Source: Cetobacterium sp050033475 (lineage in GTDB: Bacteria; Fusobacteriota; Fusobacteriia; Fusobacteriales; Fusobacteriaceae). From it: a DNA stretch of 57,063 nt. How positions within the stretch are numbered: the first letter of the stretch is position 1; each line of letters begins with the position of its first letter. This document shows, one piece after another, positions 25,492 to 33,826 of this stretch. The position numbers and the translations under genes are program-made. The notes under the pieces are model-generated. The model made no database searches. It was not told the DNA's origin and saw nothing but the letters and a program-made list of their open reading frames with translations. The stretch spans positions 1 through 57,063 of the forward strand of contig NZ_CP188326.1 of assembly GCF_050033475.1 (NCBI RefSeq), given 5' to 3'.

Positions 25492-27681
25492 CTACATATG
25501 TTTGACTCTGTTAATAACTTCTTTTTGTTTTCCTTTATTGAAAGGTCTAGCATCTGGTTGAGCTAAATATCCACAAACTCTTCTTATAACATTCATTTTT
25601 TTAGAGTCATGATTTCCACATTGAGGACATTCAAAACCTTTTTCAGTAGCTAAAAACTCTCCAGTAAATCCACAAATATGACATTTATCAACAGGCTGAT
25701 TAATTCCCATATAATGTATTCCAATACTTTGAGCATATTTTAAAATTTCATAAACAGCATCTAAGTTTTTCTTTAAAGAATCGGTTTCAATATAAGAAAT
25801 ATGTCCACCTTTAGCATATTTATGACCAGGAGCCTCCATTCTAAGCTTTTCAAATGGATTTATATTAATCTTAGAAGAGACATGGAATGAATTGTCATAA
25901 TATCCTTTATCTGTAATTCCTTCAATAGCTCCAAATTCATTAAAATCCAATTGAGCAAATCTATCACATAATGATTCTGAAGGAGTTGAATAAAGAGCAA
26001 AAGCTAAATTAGTTTCTTTTTTAAATGATTCTACTTTTTCTGATATATATTTTAGAATATTAAATGTTTTTTCATAAACCTCTTCATTTTGAGAGAAATC
26101 AATACCATATAATAGCTGAGAAACTTCACTTAAACCGATATATCCTATTGATACGGTACAATATCCGCCCCAAATAAGATCTTTAATAGTTTCTTTTCCA
26201 GTTTTATTAGCTAAAGCTCCATCCATCCATAAAATAGGAGCAATTTCAGCAGGAGTATTTTCTAAATATTTAGCTCTAAAAATACTGTTTTCTTTACAAA
26301 CTTCCAACATTTTATCTAAATCTTGATAGAATCCTTTTTCATTGCCTTTATTTAAAATTGCTAATCTAGGTAAATTAATTGAAGTTGCTCCAATATTAAA
26401 TCTTCCAGCATATTGTTCATCACCATTTTCATTTTTCCACGGAGATAAAAATGCTCTACATCCCATAGGATAAACAACAGTTCCTTTTTTTACTTCTTCT
26501 GAAGTTACAAAAAGAATATCAGGATATATAGACTTAGTCATACATTCGAAAGCTAGCAAAGAAATATCCCAGTTAATATCTTCCGGTTTAAAATTAATAC
26601 CATCACATGTAGCATAAACAATTTTAGGGAAAATAGCAGTTTCTTTTTTGGCACCAAATCCTTCCATTCTTGTTAAAAAGACAAATTTTTGTACTAATTT
26701 ACCTTCCCAAGAAGTTTCAGTTCCAATTCCAATTGTAGTAAATGGTGTTTGACCATTAACTGTAGATAAAGAATTTATTTCATACTCTAAACCTTGCATA
26801 GCTTGTTTAACTGATTCTTCAGTCATATCACAAGCATAGTTAAAAGCATCAGGATATAAATCTTTAATATGAGAATTAGAATATTCAATAATGTTACTAT
26901 TAACAATACTTTGAATAGTATCATTATTAAATTTTTCTAGATATTTTAAACCTTTTTGAAAATGTTTCTTAAAACTTTTTTTAATATAAGGTATTAAAGC
27001 TCTATCTAAATATGGAATAGAACATCCACCATACGTATTGGAGGAAACAGAAGCTATTATTTGAACTATATGTCCAACAGCTACTTCAATAGAATTAGGT
27101 TCTAGCATTTTTGCATTTCCGATATTACATCCATTTTTTAACATATTTTCAATATTAACAAGTTCACAATTTGTCTCCCTAAACAATAAGTAATCTAAGT
27201 CATGAATATGTATATAACCTTGTTCATGATAATTTTTTAAATATTTAGGTAAAATTTTATTTAAATAATAATCTTTAGATGAAATTCCTGCTAAAAGATC
27301 TCTTTGAACAGAAATAGTTTTACCGTCTTTATTTGCATTCTCATTGAGAATATCTTCATTGGAAGCATCAATAAGTTCAGATATTTTTTTATAAATATTT
27401 TTCTCTTTATTACGTATTTCAGACTTAATAGTTCTATATGATTGATAAGCCATCGCAATATTTTTTTCAGATGATGCCATTAATTTTTTGACCACAATAT
27501 CTTGTATTTCTTCAACATGCAAAATTTCTTGTTCTAGGTTCTCAATTTGAATTGCAATTTTTTCGATTAAGTCATTATTTACAGGTACTTGATTTTGTAT
27601 AAAAGCCATTGTAATTGCTCTAATTATACGTGTTTTATCGAATGCTACTACAGATCCATCTCTTTTAATAACTTCTTTCAA
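25492..27681 (-). CDS. nrdD: Class III anaerobic ribonucleoside-triphosphate reductase NrdD
   Basis: Glycyl-radical enzyme making dNTPs without oxygen. It starts with an ATP-cone (KEVIKRDGSVVAFDKTRI), has the zinc ribbon CHICG/CPQCG near residues 680-702, and the glycyl-radical motif RVCGYLAQ close to the C-terminus. The chosen start is TTG at 27681, following GAGGTGG by 6 bp and giving about 729 aa; upstream codons would extend past that ribosome site. Together with nrdHAB on the same molecule the cell has both oxygen-dependent and oxygen-sensitive routes to deoxynucleotides. A NrdR-box-like site lies upstream. Confidence 0.94.
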   Translation of the reverse strand: MKEVIKRDGSVVAFDKTRIIRAITMAFIQNQVPVNNDLIEKIAIQIENLEQEILHVEEIQDIVVKKLMASSEKNIAMAYQSYRTIKSEIRNKEKNIYKKISELIDASNEDILNENANKDGKTISVQRDLLAGISSKDYYLNKILPKYLKNYHEQGYIHIHDLDYLLFRETNCELVNIENMLKNGCNIGNAKMLEPNSIEVAVGHIVQIIASVSSNTYGGCSIPYLDRALIPYIKKSFKKHFQKGLKYLEKFNNDTIQSIVNSNIIEYSNSHIKDLYPDAFNYACDMTEESVKQAMQGLEYEINSLSTVNGQTPFTTIGIGTETSWEGKLVQKFVFLTRMEGFGAKKETAIFPKIVYATCDGINFKPEDINWDISLLAFECMTKSIYPDILFVTSEEVKKGTVVYPMGCRAFLSPWKNENGDEQYAGRFNIGATSINLPRLAILNKGNEKGFYQDLDKMLEVCKENSIFRAKYLENTPAEIAPILWMDGALANKTGKETIKDLIWGGYCTVSIGYIGLSEVSQLLYGIDFSQNEEVYEKTFNILKYISEKVESFKKETNLAFALYSTPSESLCDRFAQLDFNEFGAIEGITDKGYYDNSFHVSSKININPFEKLRMEAPGHKYAKGGHISYIETDSLKKNLDAVYEILKYAQSIGIHYMGINQPVDKCHICGFTGEFLATEKGFECPQCGNHDSKKMNVIRRVCGYLAQPDARPFNKGKQKEVINRVKHM

Positions 27682-27729
27682 TTTATCCACCTCAAATAAT
27701 TTTTTTATATTTCTTTTAGCTTTTATTAT

Positions 27730-27745
27730 ACACAATATTTTGTGT
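27730..27745 (-). promoter_or_regulatory. NrdR-box-like site upstream of nrdDG
   Basis: ACACAATATTTTGTGT is a nearly perfect palindrome and matches the NrdR box consensus closely. It lies about 49 bp before the nrdD TTG. I see no second box at the usual spacing. Confidence 0.55.
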
Positions 27746-27796
27746 TTTACCTAGAGCGAAAAAAAGATGAAATTTTTATAAAAAGTATCAAAAAAT

Positions 27797-27831
27797 TAAA
27801 AAGTTTCCATTATTTAGGGAATAATGGAAAC
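27797..27831 (-). terminator. Terminator of eutH-ybaK unit
   Basis: GTTTCCATTATT and AATAATGGAAAC arms around a 5-nt loop; on the minus strand it is followed by T-rich sequence. It separates the ybaK end from the nrdD promoter region. Confidence 0.65.
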
Positions 27832-27937
27832 ATCATTGAGTAATAGGTAGTAAGTAAATATTTGGGATTAAAATGATTTACTTATATTTTTGATACTATC
27901 ATGTAATTAATAAAAAAATAAATATAAAAAATATATC

Positions 27938-28417
27938 TTATTGGACAATAATATCTTCAATATTCATATTGAGATATTTAATAAGGTCTGTAGGATTAAT
28001 TTTGATTTGTAGACCTCTAATCCCAGCACTTATAAGAATATAATTTCTATTTAAAACATTCATATCAATGAATGTTTGATGCTTTTTTTTAATTCCAATA
28101 GGAGAACATCCACCTCGAATATATCCAGTAAATTTAGTTAAATCATTTAAAGGCAAAAGTTCAACTTTTTTAGAATTAGAAATTTTAGCTAATTTTTTTA
28201 AATCAATTTCATCACTTCCAGAAATACAAGCTATTATAAGTTCTTTTTTTTCATTTAAAAGAGCTAATGTTTTATATATATGAACTATATCAATACCTGT
28301 TTTTATAGCTACATTAATAGCGCTTAAATCATTTTCATCCACTGGATAGCTAAAAAGTTCATAATTAATATGAGCAAGATCTAACTCCCTAATAGCATTT
28401 GTTTTTTTGAAGTTCAT
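27938..28417 (-). CDS. ybaK: YbaK/EbsC-type Cys-tRNA(Pro) deacylase
   Basis: A 159-aa trans-editing protein that removes cysteine from mischarged tRNA-Pro. The fold is recognised from TNAIRELDLAHINYELFSYP at the start, VHIYKTLAL near residue 46 with the catalytic-pocket lysine, and the conserved GYIRGGCSPIG near 98. It overlaps the 3' end of eutH by 29 bp, and its AAAGGAG ribosome site lies inside eutH. tRNA-Pro(UGG) is encoded at 47.4 kb in the same window. Confidence 0.88.
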   Translation of the reverse strand: MNFKKTNAIRELDLAHINYELFSYPVDENDLSAINVAIKTGIDIVHIYKTLALLNEKKELIIACISGSDEIDLKKLAKISNSKKVELLPLNDLTKFTGYIRGGCSPIGIKKKHQTFIDMNVLNRNYILISAGIRGLQIKINPTDLIKYLNMNIEDIIVQ

Positions 28418-29498
28418 GTTTCTTTTTCTCCTTTTCTTTTTTTATAAAATATTTTATCAAATAAATAGCACTTATTCCTGCAGATAGTTTTCCTAAGATG
28501 AAAGGAATAATCATAGTAGGTTCAACTGAGAGAGTAAAGGCGAGTTGTCCACCAAAAACAAAAGCTCCACTTGCTGCGAAGGCAGAATTAATCATTTTAC
28601 CATTATAATCCATATCTTTCAAAATTTTAAAAGTGGGTATATTATTAGCTAAACTAGCCAGTAAGCCAGTCACACCTGAATCATTTATATCTAAACATAA
28701 ACCTAATTTTTTTAAATATTTTTGGAAATGAATATTTATAAAATGGAAAAATGGCAATGCTCCAGCTAATGTTATAGTAATTTTAAAAATTGTTTTAATA
28801 TTATTAAAATTACTTTCTTGAGTATTTAGTATTTGATATTCTCCTAAAAATTCAATAATAAAAATCATTAAGCCAATTGCACCGATAAATTTTAAAATAT
28901 TTTCTAAATTTTTAAAAGATTTAATAGTTTTTTCAGGGTAGTATAATAAAGAAATTGCTAAAATAACAGATATCAAAGTAATAGGAAATAAATTTAATAG
29001 AATGAGTTTAAGAGAAAATTTAGCAATAATACCTCCTACAAAACATCCAATAGGAATCGTTAAGATTCCAGCTAAAATTCCTTTTGAAAAAATAATTTTA
29101 TCACTTTCAGAGAGAATACTAAAAGCTATTGGAATAGTAAAAATAATAGTAGTACCAAGCATAGCACCAACTAATATTCCCGAAAATAAGCACTCTTCAA
29201 CAGAATTTGATAATAATTTAGATAAAGCATACCCTCCCATATCTAAAGCCAAAATACTATTTATAAAAATTCCGGGGTCAGATTTAGTAATATTTCCAAG
29301 TAAAAAAACGAAAGGTTTAATTAAATTAGAGATAAGAGGAATTAGAGTTAAAATTCCAAGCATAGAAATTATAAGTGGAATAATAGAAGAAAGTCCTTCT
29401 TTAAATTTTTCTCCATATCCAAACCGATTCCCGATAAAGTAATCAGTAACTCCAACTAACGCAAAAATAATCATAAAAATATTAAAAAAATTATTCAA
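28389..29498 (-). CDS. EutH-family ethanolamine permease-like protein
   Basis: A 369-aa integral membrane protein with about ten hydrophobic segments. Features of the EutH family are the opening MIIFALVGVTDYFIGNRFGY, ILALDMGGYALSKLL near residue 93 and SGVTGLLASLANNIPTFKI near 275. EutH carries protonated ethanolamine; no other eut gene is in the window, so substrate is by homology only. It starts at TTG (29498), with GGGGGAG 8 bp upstream. That ribosome site is complementary to the C-rich loop of the candidate small RNA at 42.7 kb. Confidence 0.83.
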   Translation of the reverse strand: MNNFFNIFMIIFALVGVTDYFIGNRFGYGEKFKEGLSSIIPLIISMLGILTLIPLISNLIKPFVFLLGNITKSDPGIFINSILALDMGGYALSKLLSNSVEECLFSGILVGAMLGTTIIFTIPIAFSILSESDKIIFSKGILAGILTIPIGCFVGGIIAKFSLKLILLNLFPITLISVILAISLLYYPEKTIKSFKNLENILKFIGAIGLMIFIIEFLGEYQILNTQESNFNNIKTIFKITITLAGALPFFHFINIHFQKYLKKLGLCLDINDSGVTGLLASLANNIPTFKILKDMDYNGKMINSAFAASGAFVFGGQLAFTLSVEPTMIIPFILGKLSAGISAIYLIKYFIKKEKEKKKHELQKNKCY

Positions 29499-29585
29499 AA
29501 TATATTCTCCCCCTTAAAATATTGATAATTAATATTATTATATCTCAATATAAAAAAATTAATAGAACAAAAAATAAAAAATATG

Positions 29586-29614
29586 TTGACAGATTTTGAT
29601 AAGTATGGTACTAT
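29586..29614 (+). promoter_or_regulatory. Promoter of tRNA cluster 1
   Basis: A near-consensus promoter: TTGACA (29586-29591), 17 bp, TACTAT (29609-29614), with TATGG before the -10. The 13 tRNAs follow from 29652. Confidence 0.85.
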
Positions 29615-29651
29615 GAAAACCTAGTGACGAGAACACGTCATTAATTTATAC

Positions 29652-29739
29652 GCCTGGGTGGCGGAATAGGTAGACGCACAGGACTTAAAATCCTGTGGTG
29701 ACTTTCACCGTGCGGGTTCGATTCCCGCCCCAGGCACCA
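29652..29739 (+). tRNA. tRNA-Leu (UAA)
   Basis: Class II tRNA with long variable arm and encoded CCA; anticodon loop CTTAAAA. First gene of cluster 1; a second copy ends cluster 2 at 47603-47690. Confidence 0.96.
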
Positions 29740-29745
29740 TTATTT

Positions 29746-29820
29746 TGGGGTGTCGCCAAGCGGTAAGGCAACGGACTTTGACTCCGTCATGCGTTGGTTC
29801 GAATCCAGCCACCCCAGCCA
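29746..29820 (+). tRNA. tRNA-Gln (UUG)
   Basis: Acceptor TGGGGTG pairs CACCCCA; anticodon loop CTTTGAC. CCA encoded. A second copy is at 47267-47341. Confidence 0.96.
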
Positions 29821-29824
29821 TGTT

Positions 29825-29900
29825 GCGTCATTAGCTCAGATGGTAGAGCACACGACTTTTAATCGTGTTGTCACTGGTTCGAGCCCAGTATGACGCACCA
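29825..29900 (+). tRNA. tRNA-Lys (UUU)
   Basis: Acceptor GCGTCAT pairs ATGACGC; anticodon loop CTTTTAA. CCA encoded. A second copy is at 47441-47516. Confidence 0.96.
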
Positions 29901-29906
29901 ACCACT

Positions 29907-29981
29907 GCCCCGTTCGTTCAGTGGTAAGGACAATAGATTTTCACTCTATAAACAGGGGTTCGATTCCCCTACGGGGTACCA
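29907..29981 (+). tRNA. tRNA-Glu (UUC), copy 1
   Basis: Acceptor GCCCCGT, anticodon loop TTTTCAC, encoded CCA. Identical, including 6 bp of upstream flank, to the copy at 30506-30580 in the same cluster. Confidence 0.96.
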
Positions 29982-29983
29982 TT

Positions 29984-30059
29984 GGAAGCATAGCTCAGTT
30001 GGGAGAGCACCTGCCTTACAAGCAGGGGGTCACAGGTTCAAGTCCTGTTGTTTCCACCA
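29984..30059 (+). tRNA. tRNA-Val (UAC)
   Basis: Acceptor GGAAGCA with TGTTTCC; anticodon loop CTTACAA; CCA encoded. A second copy is at 46944-47019. Confidence 0.96.
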
Positions 30060-30066
30060 TTAATAT

Positions 30067-30142
<76 letters not shown>

Positions 30143-30149
30143 TATATAT

Positions 30150-30233
30150 GCGAGGGTGGCGGAATTGGCAGACGCACCAGACTTAGGATCTGGCGTCCTA
30201 GACGTGAGGGTTCAAGTCCCTCCCTTCGCACCA
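30150..30233 (+). tRNA. tRNA-Leu (UAG)
   Basis: Class II tRNA with long variable arm; anticodon loop CTTAGGA; CCA encoded. Single copy in the window. Confidence 0.96.
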
Positions 30234-30250
30234 CGAATTAAATAAATTAT

Positions 30251-30326
<76 letters not shown>

Positions 30327-30331
30327 AAAAT

Positions 30332-30408
<77 letters not shown>

Positions 30409-30412
30409 TTAT

Positions 30413-30496
30413 GGAAGGCTACCCTAACTGGTAAGGAACCGGTCTTGAAAACCGGCGTCGCAAGACTTCAGAGTTCGAGTCTCTGGCCTTCCGCCA
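30413..30496 (+). tRNA. tRNA-Ser (UGA)
   Basis: Class II tRNA with long variable arm; acceptor GGAAGGC; anticodon loop CTTGAAA; CCA encoded. Confidence 0.95.
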
Positions 30497-30505
30497 TAAA
30501 CCACT

Positions 30506-30580
30506 GCCCCGTTCGTTCAGTGGTAAGGACAATAGATTTTCACTCTATAAACAGGGGTTCGATTCCCCTACGGGGTACCA
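30506..30580 (+). tRNA. tRNA-Glu (UUC), copy 2
   Basis: Second, identical copy of the tRNA-Glu at 29907-29981, most likely from a recent duplication within the cluster. Confidence 0.96.
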
Positions 30581-30584
30581 TTTT

Positions 30585-30660
30585 GGGGATATAGCTCAGT
30601 TGGGAGAGCAACGCACTTGCACTGCGTAGGTCAGCGGTTCGACTCCGCTTATCTCCACCA
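30585..30660 (+). tRNA. tRNA-Ala (UGC)
   Basis: Acceptor GGGGATA with TATCTCC; anticodon loop CTTGCAC; CCA encoded. Confidence 0.96.
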
Positions 30661-30674
30661 ATTTAATATTTAAT

Positions 30675-30751
30675 GGGGGTGTAGCTCAGTTGGTTAGAGC
30701 GCATGCCTGTCACGCATGAGGTCGCGAGTTCGAGACTCGTCACTCCCGCCA
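30675..30751 (+). tRNA. tRNA-Asp (GUC)
   Basis: Acceptor GGGGGTG with CACTCCC; anticodon loop CTGTCAC; CCA encoded. Last gene of cluster 1. Confidence 0.96.
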
Positions 30752-30763
30752 TTATTTGAATTT

Positions 30764-30790
30764 AACAGCTTCGGCTGTTTTTTTTATTTT
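30764..30790 (+). terminator. Terminator of tRNA cluster 1
   Basis: A short stable hairpin ACAGC-TTCG-GCTGT followed by eight Ts. Confidence 0.85.
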
Positions 30791-31425
30791 TTGAAATAAA
30801 AATTTTTTATAAAAAAGATAATTTGATTAAAACATTCATCTGTAAAATGTATTTTTTTATGATGGTATTTTAATATAATAAAATCTCTATAAGTTCCTTT
30901 TAATGCAGATGAAATAGAAACTCTACCATCATTTAAAGAAGAGGTTAATTTAGAAAATAAAAGTTTATTACTAACCCCCATAATAATTCCTTGAGGAATA
31001 GTTTGGGATTTTAAATTTAAAGCGTTTATTTTAGTTGTAGTAATATCAGACAATGTTTTTAGTATAAAAGATATAGGAGGAATTTTTGAGGCTATATCAG
31101 CTAAATAAGAGCCTTTATTTGGAGGACAAATCAATATGTTACAATGAATATTTAAATTAGAAAAATTTTTAGTAAAATTTTGTATAATTATACTACCTGT
31201 ACTATGACCTATAAGGACAAATTTTCTAGAGGGATATTTTTTAATTTCATTTAACATGAAAGAATTAAAAATATTAAAGGCTTTTTCAATTTTATGAAAC
31301 GTTAAGGGAAGATTAATAACTTGTACAGAATATTCTGAATTAATAAATTTTTTTTTTAAAAAATTCATATCAGTTTCGTTTTTTCCAAAACCATGTACTA
31401 AAATAATTTCTAAATTTTTTTCCAT
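30784..31425 (-). CDS. Alpha/beta hydrolase (lipase/PGAP1-like)
   Basis: A 213-aa soluble hydrolase. The oxyanion region is VHGFGKNE at residue 10, the nucleophile elbow is GHSTG near residue 73, and the catalytic Asp and His probably lie in NDGRVSISSAL and YHHKKIH near the C-terminus. That Asp-Gly-x-Val pattern is typical of lipase/esterases acting on acyl esters. No signal peptide is visible. Its start ATG follows AAGGATT; its stop lies in the terminator zone of tRNA cluster 1. Substrate is unknown. Confidence 0.8.
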   Translation of the reverse strand: MEKNLEIILVHGFGKNETDMNFLKKKFINSEYSVQVINLPLTFHKIEKAFNIFNSFMLNEIKKYPSRKFVLIGHSTGSIIIQNFTKNFSNLNIHCNILICPPNKGSYLADIASKIPPISFILKTLSDITTTKINALNLKSQTIPQGIIMGVSNKLLFSKLTSSLNDGRVSISSALKGTYRDFIILKYHHKKIHFTDECFNQIIFFIKNFYFKK

Positions 31426-31536
31426 AGGAATCCTTTCGATATACTTTTACTCTACTAAGTATGTTATTATTATGATAAGATTATTCTAAAAATATAAAAA
31501 AGTTCTTTTAATAATTAAGAAAAAAGGAGTTTTTAC

Positions 31537-32298
31537 ATGCTAGAAATAAAAGATTTAAATTATGAAATTAATAAAAAATTGAGGTTACATAATATAAATA
31601 TAGAACTAAAAAAAGGAATGTTTATAGGGATTATAGGAGAAAATGGCTGTGGTAAAAGTACACTTTTAAAAAATATATGTGGAATTATAGAAAATAAAAA
31701 TCCAAGTATATATTTAGAAAAAAAAGATATAAAAAAATATTCAAAGAAAGAATTATCTAAAAAAATATCGATACTATCTCAAGTGCAAAAAATTAATTTT
31801 GATTTTACAGTAAGGGAGATTGTCGAAATGGGAAGATATACTCATGAAAAGACAATATATAATAAAGAAATTTTTGAAGAAAATAAAGATATTATAGATA
31901 AAAGTTTAGATGAAGTTGGATTAAAAGGATTTGAAAATAGAAGTTTTTTAGAGTTATCTGGTGGAGAAAGTCAGAGAGTATTAATTGCAAGAACTTTAGC
32001 TCAAAATACAGAAATAATAATTTTAGATGAACCAACGAATCACTTGGATATAAAATATCAATTTCAGATAATGGAAATAATAAAAAAACAACAAAAAACC
32101 GTTTTAGCAGTAATACATGATATAAATATAGCTAGTTATTATTGTGATTATATATATGCTCTAAAAAACGGAGAGATTATAGAAGAGGGAATTGTTCAAG
32201 AAATTTTAACAAAAGAAAAATTAAAAAGAATATATGGCATAGATGTAGATATAATAACTCATCCTACTCGAAATGTACCATATGTAATATATAAATAA
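31537..32298 (+). CDS. ABC transporter ATPase of the iron/cobalamin (FecE/BtuD) type
   Basis: A 253-aa ATPase with Walker A GENGCGKST at residue 33, signature LSGGESQRV near 141, Walker B IIILDEPTNHLD near 161 and a switch His in AVIHD near 194. The sequence is closest in style to siderophore, haem or B12 importer ATPases. No permease or binding protein is adjacent, so partner subunits must be encoded elsewhere. AAAAGGAG precedes the ATG. The gene is flanked by a divergent hydrolase and a convergent NADH oxidase. Confidence 0.85.
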   Translation: MLEIKDLNYEINKKLRLHNINIELKKGMFIGIIGENGCGKSTLLKNICGIIENKNPSIYLEKKDIKKYSKKELSKKISILSQVQKINFDFTVREIVEMGRYTHEKTIYNKEIFEENKDIIDKSLDEVGLKGFENRSFLELSGGESQRVLIARTLAQNTEIIILDEPTNHLDIKYQFQIMEIIKKQQKTVLAVIHDINIASYYCDYIYALKNGEIIEEGIVQEILTKEKLKRIYGIDVDIITHPTRNVPYVIYK

Positions 32299-32336
32299 GG
32301 GAGTAAATTTTAAATATACTCCCTTATTTTTTATTA
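32298..32336. terminator. Bidirectional terminator between ABC ATPase and NADH oxidase genes
   Basis: GGGAGTA and TACTCCC arms with an AT-rich loop and flanking A/T runs. Confidence 0.7.
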
Positions 32337-33671
32337 TTTTGCTCCTAAAGCAGCCATAGTTATATAATTATAAGGTTGATTAAAATGTGGTAAAAAGAAT
32401 ATGTCTAATAGTTTAAATTTATCAATAGTAACTTTTTCTTGAATTGCTAAAGAAAATACATGGATTCCCATAGAAATATCTTCGTAAGAAGCTATTTGTG
32501 CTCCAAGAATTCGTCTAGAATCATTGTCATAAACAATCCTTAAAGTTACAGAATTATTTTCTTTAATAAAAGCAGGTTTTTGTAAGTCTGTAAATTCAGA
32601 GTAATTAGCATTATATCCTAATGATTTTGCTTTTTCAAAAGTTAAACCTGTTGAAACCATATTTAAACCAAAAATAGAAATACCATTAGATCCTTGAACT
32701 CCTATTCCTTGAATTTTTGTATCACAGGCATTATGAGCAGCAATTATTCCAGTTCTTACAGCATTAGTAGCTAAAGCTATATAGTTTGTGTTTTCTATCG
32801 AATTATCATAGACAGTTGCGCAATCACCAATAGCATAAACATTAGGATCACTTGTTTGTTGATAAAGATCGACTAAAATAGAATCATTTTTAAATAGTTT
32901 TAAATGATTTTTAGCTAAGATTGTATTGGGAGTAAATCCAACGGCCATAATAACCATATCTGCATCATACTCATCTTTATTTGTAACTACCTTAGTAACA
33001 TTTTTATTTTTATCGCCAATTATTTCAATAAGTTGTTCTGAAAATTTAAGATTTATATTATGTTTAGAAAGATTATTTGCCATTAAATTTCTAAAGTTTT
33101 CATCATAATAACCTGTTAAACATGAAGAAGATAAATCTAAAAGAGTAACATTTTTATCACATCTTTTAAATGCTTCAGCTAATTCAACACCGATATATCC
33201 AGCACCGACAACTATAATATTTTTAATATCTTTATTTTTAAGTTTGTTAATAACATCTTCAGCATGTTGATATAATTTAACAAATTGAACATTATTTAAA
33301 TCTTTACCAGGAATATTTATATTTATTGGAAGAGAGCCTGTTGATAAAATTAATTTATCGTAATCTTCAATTATTTCATTTCCATTTTTATCTTTTCCGT
33401 AAACTAATTTATTATCATAGTCAATATGAAAAACATCAGTTTCCATATAAATTTTAGCTCCTGAATTTTCTAAACATTCTTTTGAAGAATAAAATAAACC
33501 TTCAGGTCCAGAAATTTGATTTCCAATCCATAGAGCCATACCGCATCCTAAAAAACTTATATTTGAATTTTTATCAAATACAACTACTTCATTATTTGGA
33601 TAATTTGATAAAATTGTATTAATTGCAGCTGTTCCAGCGTGATTAGCACCGATTACAACAATTTTACTCAT
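32334..33671 (-). CDS. FAD-dependent NADH oxidase / CoA-disulfide reductase family
   Basis: A 445-aa flavoprotein of the pyridine nucleotide-disulfide reductase class with a single active cysteine. FAD binding is at IGANHAGTAAIN (residue 5), the redox Cys is in SFLGCGMALWIG near 41, NAD(P)H binding is at VVGAGYIGVELAEAF near 155 and the second FAD motif is YAIGDCATV near 276. These fit either water-forming NADH oxidase (Nox) or CoA-disulfide reductase; the two cannot be told apart here. The ATG at 33671 follows GGAGG; the longer reading starts in that site. With fprA it suggests defence against oxygen. Confidence 0.87.
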   Translation of the reverse strand: MSKIVVIGANHAGTAAINTILSNYPNNEVVVFDKNSNISFLGCGMALWIGNQISGPEGLFYSSKECLENSGAKIYMETDVFHIDYDNKLVYGKDKNGNEIIEDYDKLILSTGSLPININIPGKDLNNVQFVKLYQHAEDVINKLKNKDIKNIIVVGAGYIGVELAEAFKRCDKNVTLLDLSSSCLTGYYDENFRNLMANNLSKHNINLKFSEQLIEIIGDKNKNVTKVVTNKDEYDADMVIMAVGFTPNTILAKNHLKLFKNDSILVDLYQQTSDPNVYAIGDCATVYDNSIENTNYIALATNAVRTGIIAAHNACDTKIQGIGVQGSNGISIFGLNMVSTGLTFEKAKSLGYNANYSEFTDLQKPAFIKENNSVTLRIVYDNDSRRILGAQIASYEDISMGIHVFSLAIQEKVTIDKFKLLDIFFLPHFNQPYNYITMAALGAK

Positions 33672-33789
33672 TTTGACCTCCATACAATACTTTTTTAGTA
33701 TAGTATATACCCTATATTAATTTTTATTCAATAATAAAATATATAAAATTTAAATAAGATTAAAATTAAAGCAAAAAAATAGATTTTTT

Positions 33790-33826
33790 TATACAAAAAA
33801 AACTGCTAAAAAAGCAGTTTTTATTT
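33790..33826 (-). terminator. Terminator of the desulfidase-family gene
   Basis: On the minus strand ACTGCT-TTTTT-AGCAGT followed by a T run. Confidence 0.7.

Noticed and set aside
29002..29442. A 146-codon plus-strand frame
   Set aside because: It is the antisense of the EutH-like gene, with no ribosome site and an implausible composition.
28389..29498. Evidence of an ethanolamine utilisation operon
   Set aside because: Only a EutH-like permease is present; no eutABC, shell protein or two-component genes are nearby.
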